From: Parafannyhessea umbonata
Lineage (GTDB): Bacteria; Actinomycetota; Coriobacteriia; Coriobacteriales; Atopobiaceae
Direction of reading: 5' to 3'
DNA: 64,000 nt
Assembly: GCF_012844235.1 (NCBI RefSeq)
Contig: NZ_JABAGR010000001.1
Span: 124,001-188,000 of the forward strand
Position 1 is the stretch's first letter; each line of letters starts with the position of its first letter. The position numbers were made by a program, and so were the translations under genes. This document shows positions 1-7,997 of this stretch, piece by piece. The notes below the pieces were generated by a model that did not search any database, had not been told where the DNA came from, and saw only the letters and a list, made by a program, of their open reading frames with translations.

Positions 1-198
1 CGCAAGGAGTACTGGCAGGTCGTGAGCCTGCGGAAGGAGCCCGCGTTCGCCACGCAGTGCGTGCGCTGCGGAAAGTGCGAGTCGCACTGCCCGCAGCATC
101 TGCCCATCCGCGACGCGCTTCCCCAGGCGGACCGTGACCTCAGGCCCCTGCACTACCGCATCGCGGGCGTCGTGGCCAGGAAGTTCGCCCTCGGCTAG
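1..198 (+). CDS. Aldo/keto reductase with C-terminal 4Fe-4S motif (3' end only)
   Basis: This is the last 65 codons of a gene that begins before the window; the stop TAG is at 196-198. The visible part carries a ferredoxin-type cluster motif, C20-x2-C23-G-K-C26-x3-C30-PQHLPI, as found at the C-terminus of the ferredoxin-containing aldo/keto reductase family (CxxCGKCxxxCPQxLPI). The catalytic TIM barrel is outside the window, so the substrate cannot be judged. Its stop codon overlaps the stop of the convergent transporter gene by two to three bases, leaving no room for a terminator between them. Confidence 0.75.
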   Translation, partial: RKEYWQVVSLRKEPAFATQCVRCGKCESHCPQHLPIRDALPQADRDLRPLHYRIAGVVARKFALG

Positions 199-1205
199 GG
201 GCGCTCTCCCTTCCGCGCGGCCTGGCGCGCACGCGGGTCGCGGTTCACGATCACGATGCCCACGGAGACGAGCGCGAGCGCGACCGTGGCGCGAAGCGGG
301 TCGATCGCGGACGCCTCCCCCAGCAGCAGCGCCGAGAGCACCACGCCAAACACGGGGTTCATGAAGCCGAACACGGCAACGCGCGACACGGGGTTTGCCG
401 AGAGCAGCATGGACCACATCGTGTAGGCGGCCGCGGAGATGAAGCCCATGTACGCAAGCAGCGCGAGCGCGGCCGGCCGGGACGGCTGGAGCCTGCCTCC
501 CGTGGCAAGGCCGATCGCCGTCAGCACGACGCCGCCGACGAGGAACTGCCACCCGCTCAGCAGCACGGGGTCGTGGCGCTTCGAGAACTCCCTGATGAGG
601 CAGCTCGACATCGCCGCGGCGATGGTGGAGAGAAACACGAGCCCCTCGCCCGCGAGGCTGAACTCTAGGGTCCCGCCCGACTGCAGGTTCACGAGGAGGA
701 CGCCCGCGAAGCCGACGACGCACCCGATGACCTTGCGTGCGTCGAGCCGCTCCTGCCTGAAGGCGAGCGCGGCGAGCAGGATAACGATGAAGGAGGCGCT
801 CGCCTCGATGATGGAGCTTGCGACGCCCGACGCACGCGACAGGCCAGGGTAGAACAGCCCATACTGGAGCACCGTCTGAAAGAGCGACAGACAGAGGATC
901 GCCTTCCAGTCAGTCGCCCTCGGCAGCAGCGGGCGACCCCTCATGACGCTCATGGCGACGACCACCATGCACCCGGCGACGAAGAAGCGCACGCCCGCGA
1001 ACAGAAGCTGGGAGGACGTCGCGCTTGACGCTATGCCAAACAGGACGTTTCCTATCTTCGTGCATGGGAAGGCGGAGCCCCACAATAGGCAGCTCGCCAT
1101 GGCAAGCGCCAGCACGCCTCCCGTGCTGGAAAGGAAGGAGTTCCTGCGCGACTCGCGCGCGCCTATGGTTGCCTGCGAAGCGTTCTCTGACACCTTTTGC
1201 ACCAA
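195..1205 (-). CDS. EamA/DMT-superfamily transporter
   Basis: A 336-residue integral membrane protein with about ten hydrophobic helices in two repeats, typical of EamA (drug/metabolite transporter) exporters. The first helix includes the motif LLWGSAFPCTKIG, which resembles the W-G-[ST]-x-F start of EamA domains. The likely start is TTG at 1205 (MVQKVSEN), preceded by GTAGGG at ribosome-binding distance and lying 3 nt after the stop of the upstream membrane-protein gene, so the two are probably co-transcribed. The C-terminus ends in a basic tail (NRDPRARQAARKGERP). The substrate is unknown; DMT proteins export amino acids, purines or other metabolites. No regulatory signal was found. Confidence 0.85.
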   Translation of the reverse strand: MVQKVSENASQATIGARESRRNSFLSSTGGVLALAMASCLLWGSAFPCTKIGNVLFGIASSATSSQLLFAGVRFFVAGCMVVVAMSVMRGRPLLPRATDWKAILCLSLFQTVLQYGLFYPGLSRASGVASSIIEASASFIVILLAALAFRQERLDARKVIGCVVGFAGVLLVNLQSGGTLEFSLAGEGLVFLSTIAAAMSSCLIREFSKRHDPVLLSGWQFLVGGVVLTAIGLATGGRLQPSRPAALALLAYMGFISAAAYTMWSMLLSANPVSRVAVFGFMNPVFGVVLSALLLGEASAIDPLRATVALALVSVGIVIVNRDPRARQAARKGERP

Positions 1206-1208
1206 ACC

Positions 1209-1772
1209 CTACCTGCGCGCCTTGCGCATCTCCCTCTTCACGTTCCTGAGCCTTGACTCGCACTGCTCCCGGTACTTCGCATACTCCTGCTGGGAGCGCT
1301 GGTCCCTCCCCACGACCTCGCCAAGCACCTTGAGCTGTCGCCTCGCCTGCTTCTCGTGGCCGGTGTTGACGAGGGCGTCGACCGTCGCCTGCGTGAACTG
1401 CGCGACGAGGCTGGGGTCGTGCTCGCCCCTCGCCCAGGACTCGTAGTCTGAGAGCAGCCTCGCCACGTCGCCCGTGCGGTTGTACCGCTCGAGGATGGGG
1501 TTGCACGTGTCCTTCACGTCGAGCTTCATGCGCGTCTTGCGTATGGTCGTCATCACGAAGAGCCCCGCGAGAACGATGACCACGAGGATCGCGAGACCGA
1601 TGAGGAACGTGGTCGTCGTGTCGAGCCTCGCGACGTTCTGAAGGAGGTAGACGACCACGAGCGTCGCGACGAGGGCGGCGATCACGATCCCCCTCTGGCT
1701 CGAGGCTGTCATCTGGGCGCCTTTGGGGCCGCCGCCCTTGCCGCTCGCCTTGCTCTTCTCGTCCTGCGCCAT
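1209..1772 (-). CDS. Hypothetical two-helix membrane protein
   Basis: A 187-residue protein I do not recognise. I place the start at the ATG at 1772 (MAQDEKSKASGK) because GGGAGG lies seven bases upstream; the longer reading frame to 1832 has no such site. A short lysine-rich N-terminus is followed by two hydrophobic segments at about residues 27-49 and 53-78, separated by a few residues, so the protein looks like a membrane hairpin. A basic, helical cytoplasmic domain follows (residues about 80-187, rich in R, E and Q, ending KREMRKARR). It lies about 95 bp downstream of the TerB/ATPase/helicase operon on the same strand and 3 nt before the DMT transporter. It could be read through from the defence operon, but nothing links it functionally. 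Confidence 0.65.
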   Translation of the reverse strand: MAQDEKSKASGKGGGPKGAQMTASSQRGIVIAALVATLVVVYLLQNVARLDTTTTFLIGLAILVVIVLAGLFVMTTIRKTRMKLDVKDTCNPILERYNRTGDVARLLSDYESWARGEHDPSLVAQFTQATVDALVNTGHEKQARRQLKVLGEVVGRDQRSQQEYAKYREQCESRLRNVKREMRKARR

Positions 1773-1868
1773 GAGAACCTCCCATCCGATTCCTGCCTGC
1801 ACTACCTTAGCGGTTTGCCGCCGGCCGCGCATCCCCTCGGTGATGCGGGGGTGCGCGTCGGCGCACGG

Positions 1869-4280
1869 CTAGCTCGAAAGCCGGCGGGCCATGCCGGGAA
1901 GGAGCCCCTCCTGGTCGCTCTCGGGCGCGTCCGGCCATCCCAGCACGCGATCGACCATCCCCTCGACGTCGAGCACCCCGTATGCGAACCCCTTGCGGAT
2001 GAGCTCCTCCGGGACGAACTCGTCGTACTTGTCGAAGTAGGGCACCTCGCCGGGGTAGACGAGCTCGAGCGGGTCCGAGAGCGACGCCGCCGCGCGCTTC
2101 ACGACCCGGTAGAACGTCTTGGCATCCGCCCTCATGGTGAACTGCATGAAGTAGGGGCGCGAGGAGTCGAGTCCCTTCAGTCCAAGCTCTGTCGCGCACT
2201 TGATCTTGATGAGGCGCTCGAGGGCGAGAAACGCATAGCTTCCGAGCCAGGGGAAGAGGCACCACGCGGTACCGCCAACGCAGATGAGCGGCTCCGCCGT
2301 GACGTGGGCGTTCCTTGCGACGTGGCGCGCCTGCTCAAGCCGTGCGCGGGCATTCCGACGGAGGTATGGGTACAACCTGTCCTCCCGCAGCACGAGGCGC
2401 ATGCGCTCGAGGATGCGGGTGTTCACGTCGCCGGCCACCATGCCGAAGTAGGCGGGCACCTTGCCCTTGATGGGAGAGCACTCGATGAGGTGGCGCTTGT
2501 AGTCGATCTCCTCGATCACCCACGTCGCCCCGGCGATGGCGATGCGCTCCCCGACGGGTGGCGGCTGGACGATGGTGCCCAGCTCCTGCGACTCGCTCCG
2601 TACCGTGAACTCCTCGTCCTCGCTGAAGACGGCGTAGAACTTGAAGTTGTTCGTCACGCGCTCGCCGGCGATGCCGACGATGAGCCCGCCCTCCTCGGTC
2701 TGCTGGACGTGGTCGATTGATATGAGGTGACGCAGGAGCACTCGGTAGTCGTCCGCCGAGACCCTGTGGAACGGCGTCAGCGTGAGCACGCGGCGTGCGA
2801 GCTCGGCGGGGGAGAGCTCGCCGGAGCTTGCGAGCGTGGCCATCGTCTGGTGGTACAGCAGGCTGTAGGGAAGGCCGTCCAACCGTGGCGGCTCGACCCA
2901 GCGGTCCTCGACGTAGAGCTGGACGAGGGCGATTCCTTGGAGGAGCTTCCACGGTATGGTCTCGGGCAGGAGGGCGCGAGACTCCGGCTCGTCCTCGCGC
3001 ATGAGGAACCACATCTCGCTCGGCTGTCCGCGCCTGCCCGTCCTGCCCATGCGCTGCAGGAACGAGCTCACCGTGAACGGCGCGTCGATCTGGAACGCCC
3101 TCTCGAGCCGGCCGATGTCAATGCCGAGCTCGAGGGTGGCAGTCGTGACGGTCGTGAGGTTCGCGTCCTCCTCCCGCATTATCTCCTCGGTCGACTCGCG
3201 CAGGCTCGCGGAGAGGTTGCCGTGGTGAATCAGGAAGCGGTCCGACTCGCCCGTGGCCTCGCAGTACTGCCTGAGCGTGGTGCAGACCGACTCCGCCTCC
3301 TCCCTGGAGTTCGCGAACACAAGGCACTTGTGGCCGCGCGTGTGCTCGAAGACGTATGCGAGCCCCGGGTCCGCATATACGGGGGCGGCGTCGGTGGGGG
3401 CCTCCGCCGCGGGTTGCTCCGGGTCGGGGAGCGGGCGTTCCGCGACGTCCTCCGCCCGCTGCTCGGGGGAGGGAACGCGCTCCTCCCTGGCAAGTCCCGT
3501 CGGCATCTCGTACGTGGGCGCCCCCGCGTCCCTCGCGTCGTGCCCGAGGCCGTCGGACCCACGTTCGGGCGCCTGGGGGCCGGACGTGTAGAAGTGCTCC
3601 ATGGATATGCGCCAGCGCTCCTTCGGGCCCTCGAGCTTTGGGATGACGCAGCCGCGCCCCGTGCCGGCGCTCAGGTACCGTCCGGTCGCGACGGGGTCGC
3701 CGATGGTTGCGGAGAGGCCTATGCGCCTGGGGTTTACCCCGGCGAGCCTACTGAGTCGTTCGATGCAGCAGAGGCACTGGTCCCCGCGGTCCCCGCGCAG
3801 CAGCGAGTGAACCTCGTCTATCACGACGTACCGAAGGTCGCCGAATATGCGCCCTATGGCTGAGTGGCGGTGCAGGAGCATCGCCTCCAGGGACTCCGGC
3901 GTAATCTGGAGTATGCCCGAGGGGTGCTTCATCATCTTTCTCTTGTGAGACTGGGAAACGTCGCCGTGCCAGTGCCAGACCGGTATGTCTGCCTCGGCGC
4001 ACAGGTCCTCGAGACGGATGAACTGGTCGTTGATGAGCGCCTTCAGGGGGCCTATGTAGATGGCGCCGACGGACGCGGGCGGATCCTCCCAAAACTCGGT
4101 CAGTATGGGGAAGAACGCGGCCTCCGTCTTGCCGGACGCCGTGGATGCGGTGAGAAGGACGTTCTCGTCCGTGTCGAATATCGCCTGAGCCGCCGCAACC
4201 TGCACCGACCTCAGGCTTTGCCAGTCGTGCTCGTAGATGAAGTCCTGTATGAAGGGCGCGTAGCGATCGAAGGTGGACAT
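1869..4280 (-). CDS. sngC: DEAH-type superfamily 2 helicase, SngC-like (Shango)
   Basis: An 803-residue helicase with Lhr-like organisation. RecA1 shows Walker A (ASTASGKT, residues 45-52), DEVH (155-158) and SAT (190-192). RecA2 shows the arginine-finger motif QRMGRTGRRG (409-418). A proline/alanine/glutamate-rich insert without obvious fold (about 235-300) separates the two RecA domains. After the core there is a winged-helix and Lhr-like C-terminal region (about 430-800). The gene is last in the minus-strand operon, 14 bp after the ATPase gene, with a weak GGGGAAG ribosome-binding site. TerB protein, P-loop ATPase and helicase in this order is the composition reported for the Shango anti-phage system. 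The exact nucleic-acid substrate is not known from sequence. The motifs are intact, so it should be active. Confidence 0.8.
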   Translation of the reverse strand: MSTFDRYAPFIQDFIYEHDWQSLRSVQVAAAQAIFDTDENVLLTASTASGKTEAAFFPILTEFWEDPPASVGAIYIGPLKALINDQFIRLEDLCAEADIPVWHWHGDVSQSHKRKMMKHPSGILQITPESLEAMLLHRHSAIGRIFGDLRYVVIDEVHSLLRGDRGDQCLCCIERLSRLAGVNPRRIGLSATIGDPVATGRYLSAGTGRGCVIPKLEGPKERWRISMEHFYTSGPQAPERGSDGLGHDARDAGAPTYEMPTGLAREERVPSPEQRAEDVAERPLPDPEQPAAEAPTDAAPVYADPGLAYVFEHTRGHKCLVFANSREEAESVCTTLRQYCEATGESDRFLIHHGNLSASLRESTEEIMREEDANLTTVTTATLELGIDIGRLERAFQIDAPFTVSSFLQRMGRTGRRGQPSEMWFLMREDEPESRALLPETIPWKLLQGIALVQLYVEDRWVEPPRLDGLPYSLLYHQTMATLASSGELSPAELARRVLTLTPFHRVSADDYRVLLRHLISIDHVQQTEEGGLIVGIAGERVTNNFKFYAVFSEDEEFTVRSESQELGTIVQPPPVGERIAIAGATWVIEEIDYKRHLIECSPIKGKVPAYFGMVAGDVNTRILERMRLVLREDRLYPYLRRNARARLEQARHVARNAHVTAEPLICVGGTAWCLFPWLGSYAFLALERLIKIKCATELGLKGLDSSRPYFMQFTMRADAKTFYRVVKRAAASLSDPLELVYPGEVPYFDKYDEFVPEELIRKGFAYGVLDVEGMVDRVLGWPDAPESDQEGLLPGMARRLSS

Positions 4281-4294
4281 GTCTTCCCCGTCTG

Positions 4295-5683
4295 CTAGAT
4301 GCTGAACTCCGCAAAGTCGTCGGTGCGTTCCTCCCTAGACGCGGGAACGCTCTTCGCACGGGGCGAGGCGGCCGCCTCCTCGCGCTGCTCGACGGGAGTC
4401 TGCACGGGGGCGTTCATCTCCTCGCTCTGGAGCATTGCGTCGACGGTGAGCGTGGGGTTCTGGCTCAGGATGTCGAGCATCTCCACGAAGTCGCGAATGA
4501 CCTCGCGGGGAGTCAGGTGGGTGTCCGCGCCGACGCGCCCATACTCGACTTGCAGGAAGCGTACGAGGTCCTCCTGCGTGACGCTGCGCTCGTAGCCGAA
4601 GAGGCCGGCGTGGATGTCCGCGAGCTTCTCGATGAGGACGAGGAGCTCCTCGTGCGTGAGCGGCTGCAGCCTGATGACAGGCGCGAGCATGTCCACGAGG
4701 CCGCCCTGGGCGAAGCGCCCCTGCGTGAGGCGGCTGCGCAGCGCCTCGTACGAGTAGATGCCGCGACGGCGGTCCTCTATGGACTGGGGCGTGCCGCTCA
4801 TGATGATGCCGAGGTAGTGTGCCTTGCCCTGGAGGGTGTCGTTGTACATGGTGAGGATCTTCTCGTAGTTGTACTGGCGACTGATCGCGTTCGGGATCTT
4901 GTAGAGGTTCACGAGCTCATCCACAAGCACGATGAGACCCTGGTAGCCGGCACCGCGCAGGAAGGTGGCGAACAGCTTGAGGTAGTCATACCAGTCATCG
5001 TCCCCTATGGCGATGTTGACGCCAAGCTCCTGGCGCGCCTCCGTCTTGTTGCGGAACTCGCCACGGAACCACTTCGTGACGCTTGCCTTTGTGTCGTCGT
5101 CTCCCTCGAGGTGGGCGCGCCAGTACATGGTGAGCAGGCGCGCGAAGTCGTAGCCGTGCACAAGCTCCTGCAGGTCGCGGATGGTGGTGAGGATGCGGCG
5201 CTCGACGGCGTCCGAGAAGCCGGGCGCGTCCGGGCCTATGCCGTCCTCGAGCGTGACCTGGGACTCCACGTTGGACACCCAACGGTCGAGTATGAGGTTC
5301 AGGGCCCCGCCCTCCGGCTGCGTCTTGGTGGAGAGGTTGCGTATGAGCTCGCGGTACGTGGCGAGGCCCTGGCCGTTGCCGCCCTGCAGGCGACGCTCCG
5401 GCGAGAGGTCCGCGTCGCACACGACGAAGCCCTTGCCCATGGCGTGGTTGCGGATGGTCTGAAGCAGGAAGCTCTTGCCGGCGCCGTAGCGACCCACGAC
5501 GAAGCGGAAGCTTGCCCCGCCCTCTGACACAAGGTCTAGGTCATGCAGCAGGGCCGCGATCTCTCTTTCGCGCCCGACCGTGATGTAGGGAAGGCCGATG
5601 CGCGGGACGACGCCGCCCTTGAGTGAGTTGACGATCACCGCCGCGATGCGCTTGGGCACGCGCCTCTGCTGTTGAGCTGCCAT
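4295..5683 (-). CDS. sngB: P-loop ATPase of the DUF2791/BrxD type, SngB-like (Shango)
   Basis: A 462-residue ATPase. It starts with a basic stretch (RRVPKRIAAVIVNSLKGGVVP) common to BrxD-like ATPases. Walker A is G-R-Y-G-A-G-K-S (residues 64-71) and Walker B is LIVLVDEL with D255-E256. The remainder is mostly helical; a glutamate/glutamine-rich and alanine-rich tail (about 410-455) is likely disordered. The start ATG at 5683 has an excellent TAAGGAGG site. It is the middle gene of the TerB-ATPase-helicase operon and has a 76-bp leader after the TerB gene; that leader contains a LexA-type palindrome. The family is related to BREX BrxD ATPases. The assignment to SngB rests on gene neighbours as well as on the domain. 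Confidence 0.8.
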   Translation of the reverse strand: MAAQQQRRVPKRIAAVIVNSLKGGVVPRIGLPYITVGREREIAALLHDLDLVSEGGASFRFVVGRYGAGKSFLLQTIRNHAMGKGFVVCDADLSPERRLQGGNGQGLATYRELIRNLSTKTQPEGGALNLILDRWVSNVESQVTLEDGIGPDAPGFSDAVERRILTTIRDLQELVHGYDFARLLTMYWRAHLEGDDDTKASVTKWFRGEFRNKTEARQELGVNIAIGDDDWYDYLKLFATFLRGAGYQGLIVLVDELVNLYKIPNAISRQYNYEKILTMYNDTLQGKAHYLGIIMSGTPQSIEDRRRGIYSYEALRSRLTQGRFAQGGLVDMLAPVIRLQPLTHEELLVLIEKLADIHAGLFGYERSVTQEDLVRFLQVEYGRVGADTHLTPREVIRDFVEMLDILSQNPTLTVDAMLQSEEMNAPVQTPVEQREEAAASPRAKSVPASREERTDDFAEFSI

Positions 5684-5735
5684 GGGACCCCCTCCTTATG
5701 GTGTGACCAACCATTGTAGACCATGGAGGAGAACT

Positions 5736-5749
5736 AGAACAGATGTTCT
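5736..5749. promoter_or_regulatory. LexA-type SOS box ahead of sngB
   Basis: AGAACAGATGTTCT is a perfect inverted repeat (6-base arms, 2-base centre) containing GAAC-N4-GTTC, the core of the Gram-positive/actinobacterial LexA box. It lies 11 nt after the stop of the TerB gene and 53 nt before the ATG of the ATPase gene, in the only sizeable gap of the operon. No lexA gene is in the window, so binding is inferred. Confidence 0.55.
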
Positions 5750-5759
5750 TTTGTCAATT

Positions 5760-7871
5760 TTAGAGCCCGCAGATGTCGCGAACGTCCTCGACGTAGTCCG
5801 CAACGAGGCGCGGCTCACCGTCGACGTACTCGATGGCTGTGTCGCCAAGCTCGTCAAACAGCTTCTCGTTAATGGAGTCTATCAGCACGGATGCCATGGG
5901 CTTACCGGGGCCAAGAAGGTCCGAGAAGGGCTTACCCTCGGACACGCGTGCAACGACCTGGAGCTCGAGGTCGTCCAGCCCGCACGGTATGTCGTCGTCC
6001 ACCGCCGTGGTCGGGTCTGGTTGCGTGGCCAGCGTTGCCGCCGCGGGCATGTTGCTTGTGGCGAGCGAAGCCGCGGCGACGGGGGCCGCGCTCTTCTCGC
6101 CTGAGCCGGCGGGCGGGGCGATGGGGAAGCCCTCGGCCGTAGTTGTTGGCTCGTCCTCGATCTCCTCGTCCACGAGGAGGGCCTCGCGCGTGGTTGCCGC
6201 CGCGGCGCGTATGCCACCGAGCTTGGAGAGGTCGATCACTATCTTGCGGCTCTCTGCCTCGAGCTCGCGCTGCCGCTGCTCTGCGGACGCCTGGACGATG
6301 ATCTTCTCGAGGTACTTTGCGAGGGGGCGCGGCTTGAGGGCGCGTGGGTCGTCCCAGTCCTCGCGCATCTGGCGGTCCATGGCGCGCAGGATGCGGCCGA
6401 GGTCGCGGCTCTTACCCGCGTGCTCGTAGCCGCGGCGGATGAACCAGCGCCCGGCGAGCGTGGTCACGCGCGTGCACGCGTCGATGCGGTACGTGGGGGA
6501 GGGCAGCTCCTTGGGCAGCGTGCACGGGAGGTCCGGGAACGGGAACCAGCCGACGTTGGACTCCCATCCCACGAGGCCGTCCACCAGGTTGGTCTTGCGG
6601 CGCTTGCCGCAGTGCCTGGCAAGCGCGCGGAACACGGCCGCGCCGACCGCGGCGGCGGACTGGGGGTTGTTTCGCAGGAACGGTGAGCGCTCCACGTTGT
6701 ACGAGGACAGCACGGCCATCGCCTTCCAGACGTCTGCGTCGGAGGGAACGTGCGCGGGCATGTCCTGCGGCGTGAGGTCGCGGGCGCCGGCCTCGCAGAG
6801 GACCGCCCGTTCCGCCGTGCGAAGCGTGGCGACCGCTTGGGCGAAGGCGCGCTCGTCCGCCGAGGTGGCGAACTCTGCCGGGAGGTTGTGGAGCACCGCG
6901 TAGTCGCGAATCCAGCGGCGCGCGTCGAATGCGAGGCCAGAGGCCATGCCGTCCGCGTCGAGCTCCGCCGCGCGGTCTCGCAGGCGGATCAGCTCCTTCA
7001 GGCAGGGCATGCCGGGCTTTGCGCCGACGCCGTTCACGAGCTCCGCCGCGAGGATGTGGCCGTACGTGTAGGGGATGCGGTCCTCGCGGTGTGCGCGCCA
7101 CGCGGTGCGCCACGCAAAGTAGCCGCGGAGCTCCTCGTTCGAGAGGTCGCGGTACGACACGCTGTAGCGGTACCTAACGCCAAAAGGCGACGGGGCGGAG
7201 TCGTCCTCGTAGTCGGCGGCAAGGCGCGCCTGTGCCACGAACAGGCTGACGCCGGTGAGCCTGGTGCCGTTGGGCTGCGGCTCGGTCTCGAGCCGGCGCA
7301 GCTCGCGCAGGGTCTGGGGCAGGTTTCTGCCGGCGCGCGCGGCCGCCTTGCGGGCGTCTTGCCGCGGGTGGGACGGCGCGACGTCCGGGTGGGGCCACGT
7401 CCAGCCGTCGTACGGCCAGCCGGAGGAGGGTCCGTCCGCATCGAGTGGCGCGTCGAGCTCGTCCAGCCAGCTGCGCTGGCGGAGGGCGTCGTCATGCGTG
7501 GGCCGCGGACGGGGCGGAAGCTCCGCACGCGCCGCGCGGCGAAGGGCGGCGCGCTCTTCTCGCCCGGGGGCGCCGGGCAGCGGGGCGGGGCGTGCGTCTG
7601 CGGCGTCGGCGTGGGTGGCGTGCACATGGGTTGCGGCGGAGGTCGTCTCGGATGCCGCGCTCGCCGCGGCCTTGCGCTCGCGGCGCAGGTCGGCGCCGGT
7701 GCGCAGGATCGGCTCGTCGCCGAAGGTCCTCTGCGAGAAAATCGCGCGCTCCCGCTCGGAGGCGCCCCGCATAATGCGGTCCAGCACCTGGCGCGCACGG
7801 CTGTCGCCCTCGTCGGGGGTGCCGTCACGGCCATCCCGCACGCGCTCGTCCCTCATGGGGTCCTGGTCCAC
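5760..7871 (-). CDS. sngA: TerB-N/TerB-C domain protein, SngA-like (Shango)
   Basis: A 703-residue protein if translation begins at the GTG at 7871; this is preferred over the ATG at 7907 because GGGAGGGAGG lies four bases upstream of the GTG. The first 190 residues are basic and low-complexity (linker with many A, R, P). A TerB-N-like region (about 213-333) includes DLSNEELRGYFAWRTAWR. A TerB-C-like region (about 460-580) includes RWFIRRGYEHAGKSRDLG and SKLGGIRAAAATTREALLV, then a linker and a small C-terminal domain (about 640-703). TerB-N/TerB-C proteins are reported partners of DNA-processing helicases and of the Shango defence system. Copies of the dispersed GGGCGAGAAG motif (one exact, one with a mismatch) fall in the two linkers. 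A possible -10 (TAGAAT on the minus strand, 7954-7959) lies upstream. Confidence 0.8.
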   Translation of the reverse strand: MDQDPMRDERVRDGRDGTPDEGDSRARQVLDRIMRGASERERAIFSQRTFGDEPILRTGADLRRERKAAASAASETTSAATHVHATHADAADARPAPLPGAPGREERAALRRAARAELPPRPRPTHDDALRQRSWLDELDAPLDADGPSSGWPYDGWTWPHPDVAPSHPRQDARKAAARAGRNLPQTLRELRRLETEPQPNGTRLTGVSLFVAQARLAADYEDDSAPSPFGVRYRYSVSYRDLSNEELRGYFAWRTAWRAHREDRIPYTYGHILAAELVNGVGAKPGMPCLKELIRLRDRAAELDADGMASGLAFDARRWIRDYAVLHNLPAEFATSADERAFAQAVATLRTAERAVLCEAGARDLTPQDMPAHVPSDADVWKAMAVLSSYNVERSPFLRNNPQSAAAVGAAVFRALARHCGKRRKTNLVDGLVGWESNVGWFPFPDLPCTLPKELPSPTYRIDACTRVTTLAGRWFIRRGYEHAGKSRDLGRILRAMDRQMREDWDDPRALKPRPLAKYLEKIIVQASAEQRQRELEAESRKIVIDLSKLGGIRAAAATTREALLVDEEIEDEPTTTAEGFPIAPPAGSGEKSAAPVAAASLATSNMPAAATLATQPDPTTAVDDDIPCGLDDLELQVVARVSEGKPFSDLLGPGKPMASVLIDSINEKLFDELGDTAIEYVDGEPRLVADYVEDVRDICGL
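7556..7565 (-). repeat. Dispersed GGGCGAGAAGNNC element in the sngA N-terminal linker
   Basis: An exact copy in the sense strand of sngA, read as G-R-E-E, in the low-complexity linker. It is followed by AGC, keeping the C at position 13. See the finding on the dispersed 13-mer for all positions. Confidence 0.7.
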
Positions 7872-7997
7872 GGTGCCTCCCTCCCGCGCTGGCCCGACGG
7901 TGGGCAAGGGGCCGCACCCACGAGGGCGCGGCCCGATGCGATCGATACCGTAGATTCTAACCGCAACGCATGGCGCGGGCGAACGGCGAGGCCGAGT

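Noticed and set aside
7872-7907. Start of sngA at the ATG at 7907
   Set aside because: No ribosome-binding site; the GTG at 7871 has GGGAGGGAGG at ideal distance.
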